The position numbers were made by a program, and so were the translations under genes. Below the pieces are notes generated by a model. The model did not search any database and was not told where the DNA came from. It saw nothing but the letters and a program-made list of their open reading frames with translations. A stretch of 23,332 nt of DNA, from positions 1 through 23,332 of the forward strand of contig JBQMYS010000019.1 in NCBI GenBank assembly GCA_052173355.1, written 5' to 3'. Shown one piece after another: positions 7,820 through 17,600 of this stretch. How positions within the stretch are numbered: the first letter of the stretch is position 1; every line of letters begins with the position of its first letter. Source of the stretch: JABZIP01 sp052173355. Lineage in GTDB: Bacteria; Bacillota; Clostridia; Peptostreptococcales; Anaerovoracaceae.

Positions 7820-9829
7820 TTAAACATTATCGTCTTCTTGCCAGATTATTACAACATCATCCTCATTTTCTATAGGAGTGGAGTATCCGGCATCGACGTT
7901 GTTTACTTTTATGATGAGTTCTCCTCTTTTGGCGGTATCCAAATTTACAAATTCCAAAAGGTGCATAACTATAAACGGTTCTTCATTGTTTGCAGGTTTA
8001 GACAAGTGAACGGTGTTCCCGTTAAGCTTAACGTCTATACTCATAGTAGCAGGTTCATTTTTTTGTTCATAACTATCTTTTTGTTCTTTATCATCAGCAG
8101 AACTTAGGTCTGAACCGTATAGTTTTGTTATAGATATATCATTTTCATCTGATATATCAGCTTTAGCTTGATCGTTAATTTCATTTAAACTTTCAGATTC
8201 AAGTTGCTCTTTAATGTTTATTACTATTTCATCCATGAAGTTGACAAAATATTGCCCAAGAGTTTCTTTTGTAAGAGGAGAAACAGCCTTACCGTTTATT
8301 TTTACAGATAATACATTTGAAACATCAACATCTTCAATAAGCTGCAATATACTTACAACTGCGGTATCGCCGTTTTTTGCCGTCTTAACGTTGATTTCAT
8401 CACCTTGTGATACCAAAGTCTCGATAGTCGCAGGTTTTTTGTTGACTTCGATTTTTCCGGGAATACTGGGAGAACCTTTGATAACACGCCTTTCGCCGTT
8501 GATTGTAAACACTAAATTAGGAGCTGAAATACCTACAAGTGAAGTCGGCTTGATTCCGGCAAGTACAAGAGCGTCAAGAACTTTGATTTTTTGGTGGTTA
8601 AATAGCATTATTTTTTTGTCATTTACTTTTACCGAGAAAAAATCACAGCCTTTGTAGAGCGCGGAAACTATACCTATTCCGATAGGTGTTACAAAAGTAG
8701 GCGAAAGCAAATTGTCGCTGAATAAAGTTATTCCGTTATCTGTATTTACAAGTCCAAGTGCAACTCTGGACTCGGGCATACCGAGTTTTTCCGCTATAGC
8801 ATTTGAAAGACCTCGTATTTGAGAACCGCCACCGACTAAAAAAACTGCCGCAGGAGCAGAACCGTTTACAACAAGGATTCTTTGGCTGATAGCTTCTGCA
8901 AGCGCATTTATAGCAGGTTTTGCCGCTTCAAACACTTCGTCGGATGTGAGTTTTGTTTTGATTCCAAGTATATCTTTGATTTCAATATCTTCCATACGAG
9001 TCATTGCGAATTTTATTTCTTCTGCAATATTGAATCCGGTAAGATATTTTTTCATTAAAGTTTCAGTTATTTCGTCGCCGGCAGTAGTTACCATATCATA
9101 AGCGACGATGCTGCCATCTTTAGATATGGCAATATCTGATGTTCCGCCACCTATATCGACCAAAGCTATATTTAAAAAACGTATATCTTCAGGAACAACG
9201 GCGTGTATTGCTGCGATAGGTTCGAGCGTCAGATTATCGACGTCTAAATTGCAAGCGGATGTTACCGCATATAGACTGACAAGCACGCTTGAAGGTAAGA
9301 AAGCTGCGATTATTTCGACTGTAGCCTGTTTACCTTTTTGACCCAAAAGATTTTTGATTTTATAATTGTCAAGGGAATAGCTTTTAACGCTATATCCGAC
9401 ACAGTAATAATCTTTTATTGAAGGTTCTGTATCGGAATTATCAGATTCAAAACTGCTTTGAGCTTTTTCAATAGCAGAATATTCCATGTATTGCAATATA
9501 TTTGGGTTAATTGCTTCGTTTTCGATTAAATCCGTAGTAAACGAAGCTTCTGCTGTTTTTAGAGCACGTCCTGCAGCTGCTATGGAAACTTTGTTAAATT
9601 TGAGACCGGAACGATTTTCCAGTGCATTTTTCACATTCAAAACAACAGAAGCGACCAAATTTATATCTTCGATTTGACCGTCACGCATAGCTCTTTTCAT
9701 ATGAAAAGCCTGCTCAAAATCTATTACTCTAAATTCGTCGTCTTGCCAGTATCCGAGCACACCGATTACAGAACGAGTACCGATGTCAAGTGCAAAAACA
9801 ATTTTTTTATCTTCAGGATTTGTGTTCAT
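7820..9829 (-). CDS. FtsA-like ASKHA ATPase with long C-terminal extension
   Basis: This 669-residue protein has an actin-like fold of the FtsA family. The phosphate-1 loop is ALDIGTRSVIGV (13-24), phosphate-2 is VDIGGGTSDIAIS (224-236), and the adenosine loop is LVGGGSQIRGL (331-341). An FtsA-type insert (SHS2/1C) lies between (about 28-95). The ASKHA part ends near 395. The remaining 275 residues are not FtsA: they hold two beta-rich stretches (about 430-490 and 575-669) ending in turns such as GDEINVK and EDDVVIIW, loosely like a beta-grasp fold, joined by an acidic linker (about 525-575). No FtsA-type C-terminal amphipathic helix is seen. It lies 12 nt after cheB with its own AGAGGAA site, so it is cotranscribed with cheA-cheR-cheB. 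Its role is unknown; filament formation or scaffolding is inference. PilM and MreB are less good matches. Confidence 0.8.
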   Translation of the reverse strand: MNTNPEDKKIVFALDIGTRSVIGVLGYWQDDEFRVIDFEQAFHMKRAMRDGQIEDINLVASVVLNVKNALENRSGLKFNKVSIAAAGRALKTAEASFTTDLIENEAINPNILQYMEYSAIEKAQSSFESDNSDTEPSIKDYYCVGYSVKSYSLDNYKIKNLLGQKGKQATVEIIAAFLPSSVLVSLYAVTSACNLDVDNLTLEPIAAIHAVVPEDIRFLNIALVDIGGGTSDIAISKDGSIVAYDMVTTAGDEITETLMKKYLTGFNIAEEIKFAMTRMEDIEIKDILGIKTKLTSDEVFEAAKPAINALAEAISQRILVVNGSAPAAVFLVGGGSQIRGLSNAIAEKLGMPESRVALGLVNTDNGITLFSDNLLSPTFVTPIGIGIVSALYKGCDFFSVKVNDKKIMLFNHQKIKVLDALVLAGIKPTSLVGISAPNLVFTINGERRVIKGSPSIPGKIEVNKKPATIETLVSQGDEINVKTAKNGDTAVVSILQLIEDVDVSNVLSVKINGKAVSPLTKETLGQYFVNFMDEIVINIKEQLESESLNEINDQAKADISDENDISITKLYGSDLSSADDKEQKDSYEQKNEPATMSIDVKLNGNTVHLSKPANNEEPFIVMHLLEFVNLDTAKRGELIIKVNNVDAGYSTPIENEDDVVIIWQEDDNV

Positions 9830-9841
9830 ATTATTCCTCTA

Positions 9842-10927
9842 TCACAGTTTTTGTAAGTGATTTATAATCAAACCTGCTATATCTTTGTTATCCGCTTGTA
9901 CTGCAACGGCACCAATATCATAAGCTACCATAGGCATACCGTAAACAACGCAGGATTCTTTGCTTTCACCGATTGTGAAAGCACCTTGATTACGCAATTT
10001 CAAAAGCCCTTCGGCACCATCTTTTCCCATACCTGTAAGAATTACTCCAATTTTATTTTGAATAGGAAGTTTGCTCACCGAATCGAACATTACGTCGACG
10101 GAAGGGCAGTGACCGCTGACTTTTTCAGTACCCGCACAACGAAGCGAGTAATAAGTTCCGCTACGAACCAGACGCATTTGGAAGTCACCCGGGGCAATAT
10201 AAACTTGACCGGGAATTAGTGCATCGCCGTCAACAGCTTCTTTTACAGCGACATCACAAATACGATTCAGCCTGTCGGCATAAAGTTTTGTAAAACCGGG
10301 TGGCATATGTTGAACGATTATCATAGGCGGAATGTTCGCAGGCAGTCTTTGCAGTACTTCCAACGTGGATTCCGTTCCGCCGGTAGATGCTCCGAGAGTT
10401 ATTATAGTATTTATATTCCCGGAATTCAGTGTAGGTTCAACCTTATGAGCAGGTTCGGTCTTTAAAGTTTTAGGTGCAACAGGCGGGACCGATGCAGCAG
10501 GTGCTTTAGTATTAAGTTTGTGTTTGTAAACCTTGGCTACGGATGCTATTCGTATCTTTGAAGCCAGCTCATTTATAAATGTATCCGTAGATACCGATTT
10601 CGCATCCGGTTTACGCACGAAATCAACGGCACCGGCTTTTAGAGCATCAAATACGGTTATAGAAGCCGAGCTTACAAGAATTATTGGAAGTGCCTGCTTT
10701 TCTAAAATTACTCGGATTAAATCAATACCGCTCATTTTTGGCATTTCAACATCTAAGCTAAGTACATCGGGCTTTAGAGTTTCAATTTTTTTCTGTGCAT
10801 CAAAAGCATCAATGGCGGTACCGATAATTTCAATATCTTCGTACTTACTCAAATTTGTACTTATCATGGTGCGGTATACGGCGGAATCGTCGACAACCAA
10901 AACTCTAATTTTTTTATTTAATGCCAT
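9842..10927 (-). CDS. cheB: Chemotaxis response regulator / protein-glutamate methylesterase
   Basis: CheB removes methyl groups from chemoreceptors (and deamidates glutamines) when phosphorylated by CheA. The protein has 361 residues. A receiver domain comes first (about 1-125), with acidic pocket Asp13/Asp14 and phosphoacceptor Asp59 in SLDVEMPKMSG. A Pro/Ala/Lys-rich linker (135-170) leads to the esterase domain with catalytic Ser181 (GASTGGT), His207 (VQHMPPG) and Asp303 (GMGKDGAEG). All key residues are intact. The start is set by AAGGAGAT just upstream of ATG 10927. It lies 14 nt after cheR. Its receiver is the only one encoded in this operon; no CheY is present. Confidence 0.96.
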   Translation of the reverse strand: MALNKKIRVLVVDDSAVYRTMISTNLSKYEDIEIIGTAIDAFDAQKKIETLKPDVLSLDVEMPKMSGIDLIRVILEKQALPIILVSSASITVFDALKAGAVDFVRKPDAKSVSTDTFINELASKIRIASVAKVYKHKLNTKAPAASVPPVAPKTLKTEPAHKVEPTLNSGNINTIITLGASTGGTESTLEVLQRLPANIPPMIIVQHMPPGFTKLYADRLNRICDVAVKEAVDGDALIPGQVYIAPGDFQMRLVRSGTYYSLRCAGTEKVSGHCPSVDVMFDSVSKLPIQNKIGVILTGMGKDGAEGLLKLRNQGAFTIGESKESCVVYGMPMVAYDIGAVAVQADNKDIAGLIINHLQKL

Positions 10928-10941
10928 GTTATCTCCTTGTA

Positions 10942-11748
10942 TTACAACTGTTTTCTATAAGTAGCAGGCATAATGTATTCAAAGGAGGATGAACCTCTAT
11001 CAACAGTTTCCGAATGTCCTATCAGCAAGTAACCGCCAGGGTTAAGTGCGTTGTAAAATCGTTCGATTAAAGCTGCTTTGGTATCTTTTTCGAAGTAAAT
11101 CATTACATTTCTGCAAAATATTACATCAAATTTAATCTTAAAAGTTATCGGATCCATTAAATTGAAAGTCTTGAAAATAACATTTTTTCTCAATTCAGGG
11201 GTAACTTTGTAGCCTCCGGGTTGTTTAGTGAAATACTTATTTTTCCAATCAGCAGGCATAGCTGCAATACCCTCATCTGTGTAAAAGCCGGTTGTGGCTT
11301 TTGTAAGTGCATTTTGGGATATATCAGTGGCAAGAAGCCGCGTGTCCCATGGCTTATTTTTGAAGTATTCTTTCATTATGATGGATAAAGTATAAGGTTC
11401 TTCCCCGGATGAGCAACCGGCGCTCCAAATACTGATACTCTTTTGAGCAGCATTTCGTTCTTCGACAAAAGGTAGTATTGTGTCATTGAAAAATTTAAAA
11501 TGCCCTTCTTCACGCATAAAAAACGTGTGATTTGTAGTTAGTTTGTTTAACATCTTTTCGATGTCTTGAGGGTTTTTCGTGTTTATTATGTGATCGATAT
11601 ATTCGGTAAAAGACTTGTAACCGTCATTCATTATGAAAGTTGATAGCCTGCCCTCAATCAGGACTCGTTTTGCTTTTAGATTTATACCGTAATTTTTTAT
11701 TATAAAATCTGTAAGCCTTATAAAATCCGAATCTGAAATTTTTAACAT
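10942..11748 (-). CDS. cheR: Chemotaxis protein methyltransferase
   Basis: CheR methylates receptor glutamates using S-adenosylmethionine, balancing CheB in adaptation. The 268-residue protein has the small N-terminal helical domain, then TTNHTFFMRE (71-80, the TxFFR-type substrate-site block), the SAM-binding SAGCSSGEEPYTL (109-121), the acidic Asp142 in LLATDIS, and the FCRNVMIYF block (211-219). It ends in a typical GGYLLIGHSE strand. No C-terminal tetrapeptide-binding or TPR extension is present. AAGGGG precedes ATG 11748. It lies 11 nt after cheA and 14 nt before cheB, so all three are surely one transcript. Confidence 0.96.
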   Translation of the reverse strand: MLKISDSDFIRLTDFIIKNYGINLKAKRVLIEGRLSTFIMNDGYKSFTEYIDHIINTKNPQDIEKMLNKLTTNHTFFMREEGHFKFFNDTILPFVEERNAAQKSISIWSAGCSSGEEPYTLSIIMKEYFKNKPWDTRLLATDISQNALTKATTGFYTDEGIAAMPADWKNKYFTKQPGGYKVTPELRKNVIFKTFNLMDPITFKIKFDVIFCRNVMIYFEKDTKAALIERFYNALNPGGYLLIGHSETVDRGSSSFEYIMPATYRKQL

Positions 11749-11759
11749 AAGACCCCTTC

Positions 11760-14366
11760 CTACATCACCTTCACAAGCATGGTAAGGTCAAAAATCAGAT
11801 GTATTTTTTCCTCGATTTCAACGATACCTGTTATGGAATCATGCTTGTTGTTTGAAGGTGGCGGTGCAATCTGTTCTTTTGGTACATCGGTAACAAGGAA
11901 TACTTCGTCAACCAATATTCCCAAGGTCGTTCCGTTTACTTCGGTTATTATTATGCACGATCTCATGCTGGTAGAATCGACACCGGCTTCATAATTAAGT
12001 TTTAAACGCATATCAAGAATAGGAATAATTTGACCGCGCAGGTTTATTACACCTTTGATATAATTTGGAAGTATAGGGAAATGTGTAATAGAAAATACAT
12101 TTATGATTTCTTTTACATAGTCAGTGTCTATAGCAAAGACCTTTTCTCCTATATTGAATGTTAAAAGCTTAACCATTGGCGAATCGCTCATAATATTAGC
12201 ATCCGCAAAATTGTCAAGGGCGTCATCTTCGTTTGCAGAATCTTTGTGCGATGATTGTTTTATGTCGAGATTTCCGGTTGCAAAATTGAATATGCTAGGC
12301 ACATCAAGTATGATACTGATATTACCGTCACCGAGTATAGCACAACCCGTAATACCGAAATCTCTTAGATTGTAAGAACCGAAGTAAAGCGGCAACGGTT
12401 TTACAACAACCTGCAACTGACCAATCAGTTCATCAACCAGTAAGCAGAACGAAATGCCTGCAAATTCAACCCACATCACAATGCCACTTTCGATTTCGTC
12501 AAGACCGCCATCAATGTTGTATAATTTGTTTAAACGCACCAGAGTTACGAATTCCTCACCTCGCTGTATCATCTCGCCTCTTGCCGCATCGTGAATTATA
12601 TCATCTTTTGTGGCTTTAAAAGATTGCTTGATATTTGCGATAGGAATAGTAAACTGGTAATCAGCAACTCTGCATTCCATACCGTCGATAATTGCAAGTG
12701 TTAGAGGAATCTTGAACGTAGTTACGGTACCCTCTCCTTCTTCTGACGAGATGTAAACTTGACCTCCGACTTTTTCAATATTTTTCTTTACTACGTCCAT
12801 TCCGACACCTCTGCCGGAGAATTCAGTAACTACTTCTTTTGTCGAAAATCCCGGTAGAAGTATCAACTGCAATATTTCATTTTTTGTATATTCACTTTCA
12901 GGTTTTGTTAAAAGTCCTTTTTCTTTAGCAGAAGCCAAAATCTTTTCCGGTTTCATTCCGCGACCGTCATCAGCAATGGTTATGATTACTTCACTACCTG
13001 TGTGCTGGGCTTTCAAAGTAATCTTTGCTTTTTCAGGCTTACCGAGTGCAAGACGATCTTTTGAATCTGTTTCAATTCCATGGTCCATAGAGTTTCTAAC
13101 TATGTGCATGATAGGGTCTTGTATGCTGTCTACGATAGTTTTGTCGATTTCAGTATCTGCGCCTATTGAAACAAGTTCAACGTTTTTATTCAATTTTTGC
13201 GACATATCGCGAACTATTCTTGTCATTTTCTGGAATACACCGGAAACCGGTACCATTCGAACTGACATTACTATATCTTGAAGCTCGGTAGTAAGCTGTC
13301 TTAGCTGCCTTGCGGATTTTGTAAAATTATCAAGCTTTAAGCCCTTTAAATCGGAAGAAGAAGTAACCATGGACTGTGTTATTACAAGTTCGCCGACTAG
13401 AGCCATAAGCATATCCAACTTCGAAAGATTTACATTTATTAGGTTATTTTTGTTGTGTTTATCTTCCTTTTTAGGTTCAGCCTCTTTTTTTGTATCTGCT
13501 TTAGGTGGTTTTGGAGCGGCACCGGCAGGTGCGGATTTTTGCTCCGCAGGTGCTTCGCTCGCAGGATTATCAGCTGTAGGCGCTTCTTCGCTTGTATCTT
13601 CAGATTTGGAATCTTTCGAATCGCTGTGGTGCGCTTCCAGAACCTCGTATGTTTCAACATTTATATCTTGAGTTACAACCTCAAGCGCGTGTGATAAATC
13701 GCTAGCTGAATTAGCTATTATCTTCAAACCATGATCTACTATAAACTGTGTATTTTCAGTATTTGCTTCTAAATTTTCAGGTATGGTACGAATATCAGTT
13801 TCACAAACTTCATTGATACTCTTTACAAGCATTATTGCACGAAGGCTCTCCATACCGGCACTCTGGTCAAAGAAAACGTGGATAATATCGTTTTCATTTT
13901 TTTCATCCGAATTGGAAGAAGTTGACCCTGTTTCCTTAGTGGAAGCTTCAGGAGGTGCTTCTCCTTTGAACTGAGCGAGCAATGTTTCGATTTCAAGTAC
14001 GATAGCATCGCAACTGTCAAGTTCGGTATTTCCGTCTTCTACAAGAGAAATCTGCGACTTTAAAAAGTCACTTGCCTTAAACATAAGATTGAAAAGAGTC
14101 TTACTATATTGTTCTTCAATCTCGCCTTTTTCGCGTATAACAAAGAACATATCTTCGATTCTGTGTGCCACAGTCATAATCGAATTGAATTGCATCATAG
14201 CGGCGGAGCCTTTAACTGTATGCATTATTCTGAAAATTTCATTTATTTGGTCTACAGAAAAAAAGTCCTCGTTTTCTGCGTCTAGCAAAATTTCATCTAA
14301 TTGTTCTAAAAGGGTATTTGTTTCAAACAAATACATCTCGAGCATATTGTCCATTCCGTTATCCAT
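11760..14366 (-). CDS. cheA: Chemotaxis histidine kinase CheA with a second, fused CheW domain
   Basis: CheA reads receptor state and phosphorylates CheY/CheB. In order: P1/HPt (1-105) with phosphoacceptor His49 in MHTVKGSA; a P2-like CheB/CheY-docking domain (about 160-245); a Pro/Ala/Lys/Glu linker (246-305); P3 dimerisation helices (308-375); P4 ATPase with N-box Asn425 (HIVRNSMDHG), DDGRGM (466-471) and GFSTKEVVTEFSGRGVGMD (506-524); P5 regulatory CheW-like domain (about 555-695). After an acidic linker (700-730) comes another CheW-like domain (731-868, VKLLTFNIGEKVFAID and GVINLRGQIIPILD). At 868 residues it is longer than standard CheA (about 650-700) by that domain. No separate cheW is in the operon, so the fused copy probably stands in for it. 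AGGTGG precedes the start. Confidence 0.95.
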   Translation of the reverse strand: MDNGMDNMLEMYLFETNTLLEQLDEILLDAENEDFFSVDQINEIFRIMHTVKGSAAMMQFNSIMTVAHRIEDMFFVIREKGEIEEQYSKTLFNLMFKASDFLKSQISLVEDGNTELDSCDAIVLEIETLLAQFKGEAPPEASTKETGSTSSNSDEKNENDIIHVFFDQSAGMESLRAIMLVKSINEVCETDIRTIPENLEANTENTQFIVDHGLKIIANSASDLSHALEVVTQDINVETYEVLEAHHSDSKDSKSEDTSEEAPTADNPASEAPAEQKSAPAGAAPKPPKADTKKEAEPKKEDKHNKNNLINVNLSKLDMLMALVGELVITQSMVTSSSDLKGLKLDNFTKSARQLRQLTTELQDIVMSVRMVPVSGVFQKMTRIVRDMSQKLNKNVELVSIGADTEIDKTIVDSIQDPIMHIVRNSMDHGIETDSKDRLALGKPEKAKITLKAQHTGSEVIITIADDGRGMKPEKILASAKEKGLLTKPESEYTKNEILQLILLPGFSTKEVVTEFSGRGVGMDVVKKNIEKVGGQVYISSEEGEGTVTTFKIPLTLAIIDGMECRVADYQFTIPIANIKQSFKATKDDIIHDAARGEMIQRGEEFVTLVRLNKLYNIDGGLDEIESGIVMWVEFAGISFCLLVDELIGQLQVVVKPLPLYFGSYNLRDFGITGCAILGDGNISIILDVPSIFNFATGNLDIKQSSHKDSANEDDALDNFADANIMSDSPMVKLLTFNIGEKVFAIDTDYVKEIINVFSITHFPILPNYIKGVINLRGQIIPILDMRLKLNYEAGVDSTSMRSCIIITEVNGTTLGILVDEVFLVTDVPKEQIAPPPSNNKHDSITGIVEIEEKIHLIFDLTMLVKVM

Positions 14367-14414
14367 AAATTAACCCACCTCACATTTAAAGATTTGCGCA
14401 CAAACCTATACTTA

Positions 14415-14449
14415 GTACATATTGTACCACATAAAATAGGAATTATAAA
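14415..14449 (-). promoter_or_regulatory. Candidate promoter of the che operon with overlapping inverted repeat
   Basis: On the minus strand TTTATA (14449-14444) lies 17 nt before TACAAT (14426-14421), a reasonable sigma-A promoter giving a leader of about 50 nt before cheA. The -10 box overlaps the small inverted repeat GTACA-TAT-TGTAC (14415-14427), which could be an operator or chance. No sigma-28-like (FliA/SigD) motif was apparent. Confidence 0.5.
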
Positions 14450-14541
14450 TAGAAAATAACAAAATTTATGCTAAAATGTGAAAAAATATGACAAAATTTC
14501 GTAATTTCTATTTTTTCATTAAGAAAATAAAAAAAATGTCG

Positions 14542-14569
14542 ATATAATTTAAGCGAAATGAAATTATAT
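14542..14569 (+). promoter_or_regulatory. Candidate -10 box of the SLH gene inside an inverted repeat
   Basis: TATAAT at 14543-14548 lies about 60 nt before the SLH protein start. It sits in the left arm of a perfect 9-bp inverted repeat, ATATAATTT (14542-14550) / AAATTATAT (14561-14569), with a 10-nt spacer. The -35 region (TAAGAA) is poor, so a helper activator or another sigma factor is possible. Confidence 0.45.
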
Positions 14570-14608
14570 GAGAAAAATAATATAAGTAAATTTAGAAAGG
14601 GAGTTGTG

Positions 14609-17600
14609 ATGAAACGGATTTTGACATTTGTGCTTGCAGGGGCGCTGGTATTAAGCGGATTCCCCATTGTGCCGAATATGTCACAAGCAACACAATCAAT
14701 CAGTTACGGTGCGGAACGGCATTGGTCGGATCAATATTTAAACAATCTTGTTAGAAATGAAATAATGCAAGGGGATTTGCAGGGCAATTTAAATCCTGAC
14801 AATGACATTACCAGGGCAGAATTTGTAGCAATGATAAATCGCGCTTTCGGTTATGCACAAAAAGGAACTTCGAATTTTTCGGACGTGGATAAAGAAGCAT
14901 GGTACAGTGATGATTTGAGTATTGCTAAGAATCAAGGCTATATGCAGGGAACAGATAATAACAAAGCTGAACCGGAAAATAAATTAACGAGGGAACAGGC
15001 GGTCACCCTGATTTGTCGTGCGCTGAAAATTGAGGGAGAACCTAAAGACACGTTTAAATTTGGAGATAGCAGAGAATTCAGTCAATGGAGTAAGGAGTAT
15101 ATCAATGCGGTAGCAAGCAAGAATATTGTGAACGGCTATCCGGATTCTACTTTTAAACCTTTAAACAGCATGACTCGTGGTGAAATGGCGAAAGTCCTTT
15201 CAAATTTAGCAGGCGAGATAATAAAGGAAACAGGTAAAAATTACATAGGCTATGCCGACAAAAACGTTTCTATGGTTAAATCGGGTGCGAGTTTGACAGA
15301 TACGATTGTGCCGGGAGATCTTTTCCTTACAGCAGGACTTGGCAAAGGATATTCATTGCTCGAGCAGGTAACTGTAAACGGAGATTTGATAATCAGCGGT
15401 ACGGGAAATTCTGAAAGCGGACAGGTCAGTGTATTGTTAAGAGACAGCGATATAAAACACTTGATTGTTGACTCTCAGAGTTCGGATATTATGAGTGTAA
15501 GGGCGGAAGGCGGCAGTGTAATAGAAAAAACCACTGTTAGGCGAAATGCGTACCTTGAAGAAGAAAATGATAAAAATATAGCTTTTAAAGATGTAGAATT
15601 AAAAGGTGTCAGCGGTACAAAATTAAATTTATCGGGAAATTTTGAAAATGTTAAAATTTTAGCACCTAATAATCAATTAAGTTTGAGCAAAGGCTATATA
15701 AATTCGCTAACTGTTGATGAAGAAGCTGACAAGGGCTCGGTATTTTTGGAAAAAGGAACAAAAGTAGGTGCTTTGATGCTTGATACTTCTACGACGGTGA
15801 CAGGAAGCGGAGAAATAGAACAAGCGATTATAAATGCGGACGGAACAAACCTTTCCATGCTTCCTAAACGAATATATATAAGACCGGGAATCAAAGCGGT
15901 AATAAACGGAAAAACTATGACAAGTCTGGATGCAGAGGCAAATAATGCAGAACCGGAATTTAAATCGGATTATCCTAAACTTACGGACGTTCAAGCTACT
16001 TCGGCAAAGCTTCTTGCAAGCGTGAACAAACCGGGCAAGTTGTACTGGGCTGTAAAGGATATGGGAGTCGCACAATCGGGAGCAAGTAAAGAAGACCTTT
16101 TGAAACCGGATACAAGATACTTTATAAAATCGGGCAATCAAGCCATGGTAATAGAAAAGGAAGTTACCATAAATATTGCAGGGCTGAAAAGTGGCGAAGA
16201 ATATGAATATTACGCAATGTTCGAGGATTTGCAAGGTAATAGAACAGGTATAAAAGCCGAAAAATTTAAAACTGTCGATATAATAGCACCTCAGTTCCTT
16301 GGCGGGACACCTGTAAATACTGACAGAATAGCAGACAAGACGGATCCGGCTAATATCAGATTCGGTTTTAAATTTGATGTAATGCCGTCTAAAGACGGAA
16401 TCATATATTGGGCGATATACAAAAATAGAGCGGTACCGCCTACCGCCGAAGCATTGGCAGAGCAAAAAGTAAGCGGAGCTTTGGGCAAAGGCTTAAAAGA
16501 TGCCAAGATGAATGAAACTTACAATATAGATGTTGAAGGAAACGATATACTGCTTGCAGAGAAAAAGGATTATGATATTTATTTTGTAATTCGTGACAAA
16601 GCGGGCAATTTATCCAGACTTTCCAAGACTGTTGCGACAACTCCGGATGTGACCAGTCCTGAATTTTTAACCAAGCCTTGGAACGAGCCGGGGGCAAGGG
16701 CGACTGTAACGGTAAACACTATGGCAAGCGAAAGCGGCACCATATTTTGGGCGGCTTATCCTGAACACGATGACTACATATCAAAAATTTCAGACACGAA
16801 TTTGAAAATAAGAGCCATTACAACAGGAGATCATGCACATAGAAACGGGCAAAAGCCGACAAGAGGCAACGTAAACGAAAAGATTATAATAGATAAAATT
16901 GAAGCGACAAAACCGTACAATGTATATTTTGTAATAAGAGATCAATCAGAAAATGAATCTGTAATAGAGGTACTAAAAGGTATCAAAACCTTGGATCAAG
17001 TGCCGCCAAAAGCAGAAATGGTGTTTGAAGATGCGGTAGCGGGAGATCCGCTGGTAAATTCAAAAATAACGATTCAATTTGATGAAGTGGTATATTACAA
17101 AGGAGAGGATAAGGATATAAGGCTTATCGAAATAAACAATATGGAAGAAGCTTCCAAGGTCGAAAAGCTTAAAGCTATGCTGACTTTACATGACTTAAAA
17201 TCTTTGACCTATCCGGATAATTACAATTTAATTGACTATAAAAATGTGGTAATAGCAGAGCGTGACGGTAAGACTGCGATTGACTTCCCGTATACGGTAT
17301 TTGGTGGAGGTAAAGGCTTAAATAGCGGTGGCAGGTATCAATTTGAGTTGAATAAAGTTGTAGATTCGGATGGAAACCGTATGGATGCGGCAACCAGATT
17401 GCAGGCATTCAGCATAGTCGCACCGCAGATTGGGCTTCAGGAAAATGATACCCTTGTAGATGAAGTGGGATTTTCGGTTAAGAGAGGCGAAAACACCATA
17501 ATAAACAGCGACAGCTATTACGATATAATAATAACTTCAAACAAGCTTCTTAAATTCGATTTGTACGAAAAAAAAGGCGGCATTGATACCTTGATAGCCG

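Noticed and set aside
13439..13700. Overlapping frames on both strands in the cheA linker region
   Set aside because: They come from the Pro/Ala/Lys/Glu-rich linker codons; the CheA frame runs through unbroken with domains on both sides.
15707..16465. Minus-strand frame of 252 codons inside the SLH gene
   Set aside because: The translation is rich in Cys, Phe, Tyr and Arg with no domain, as expected for an antisense shadow; the SLH frame is clearly the coding one.
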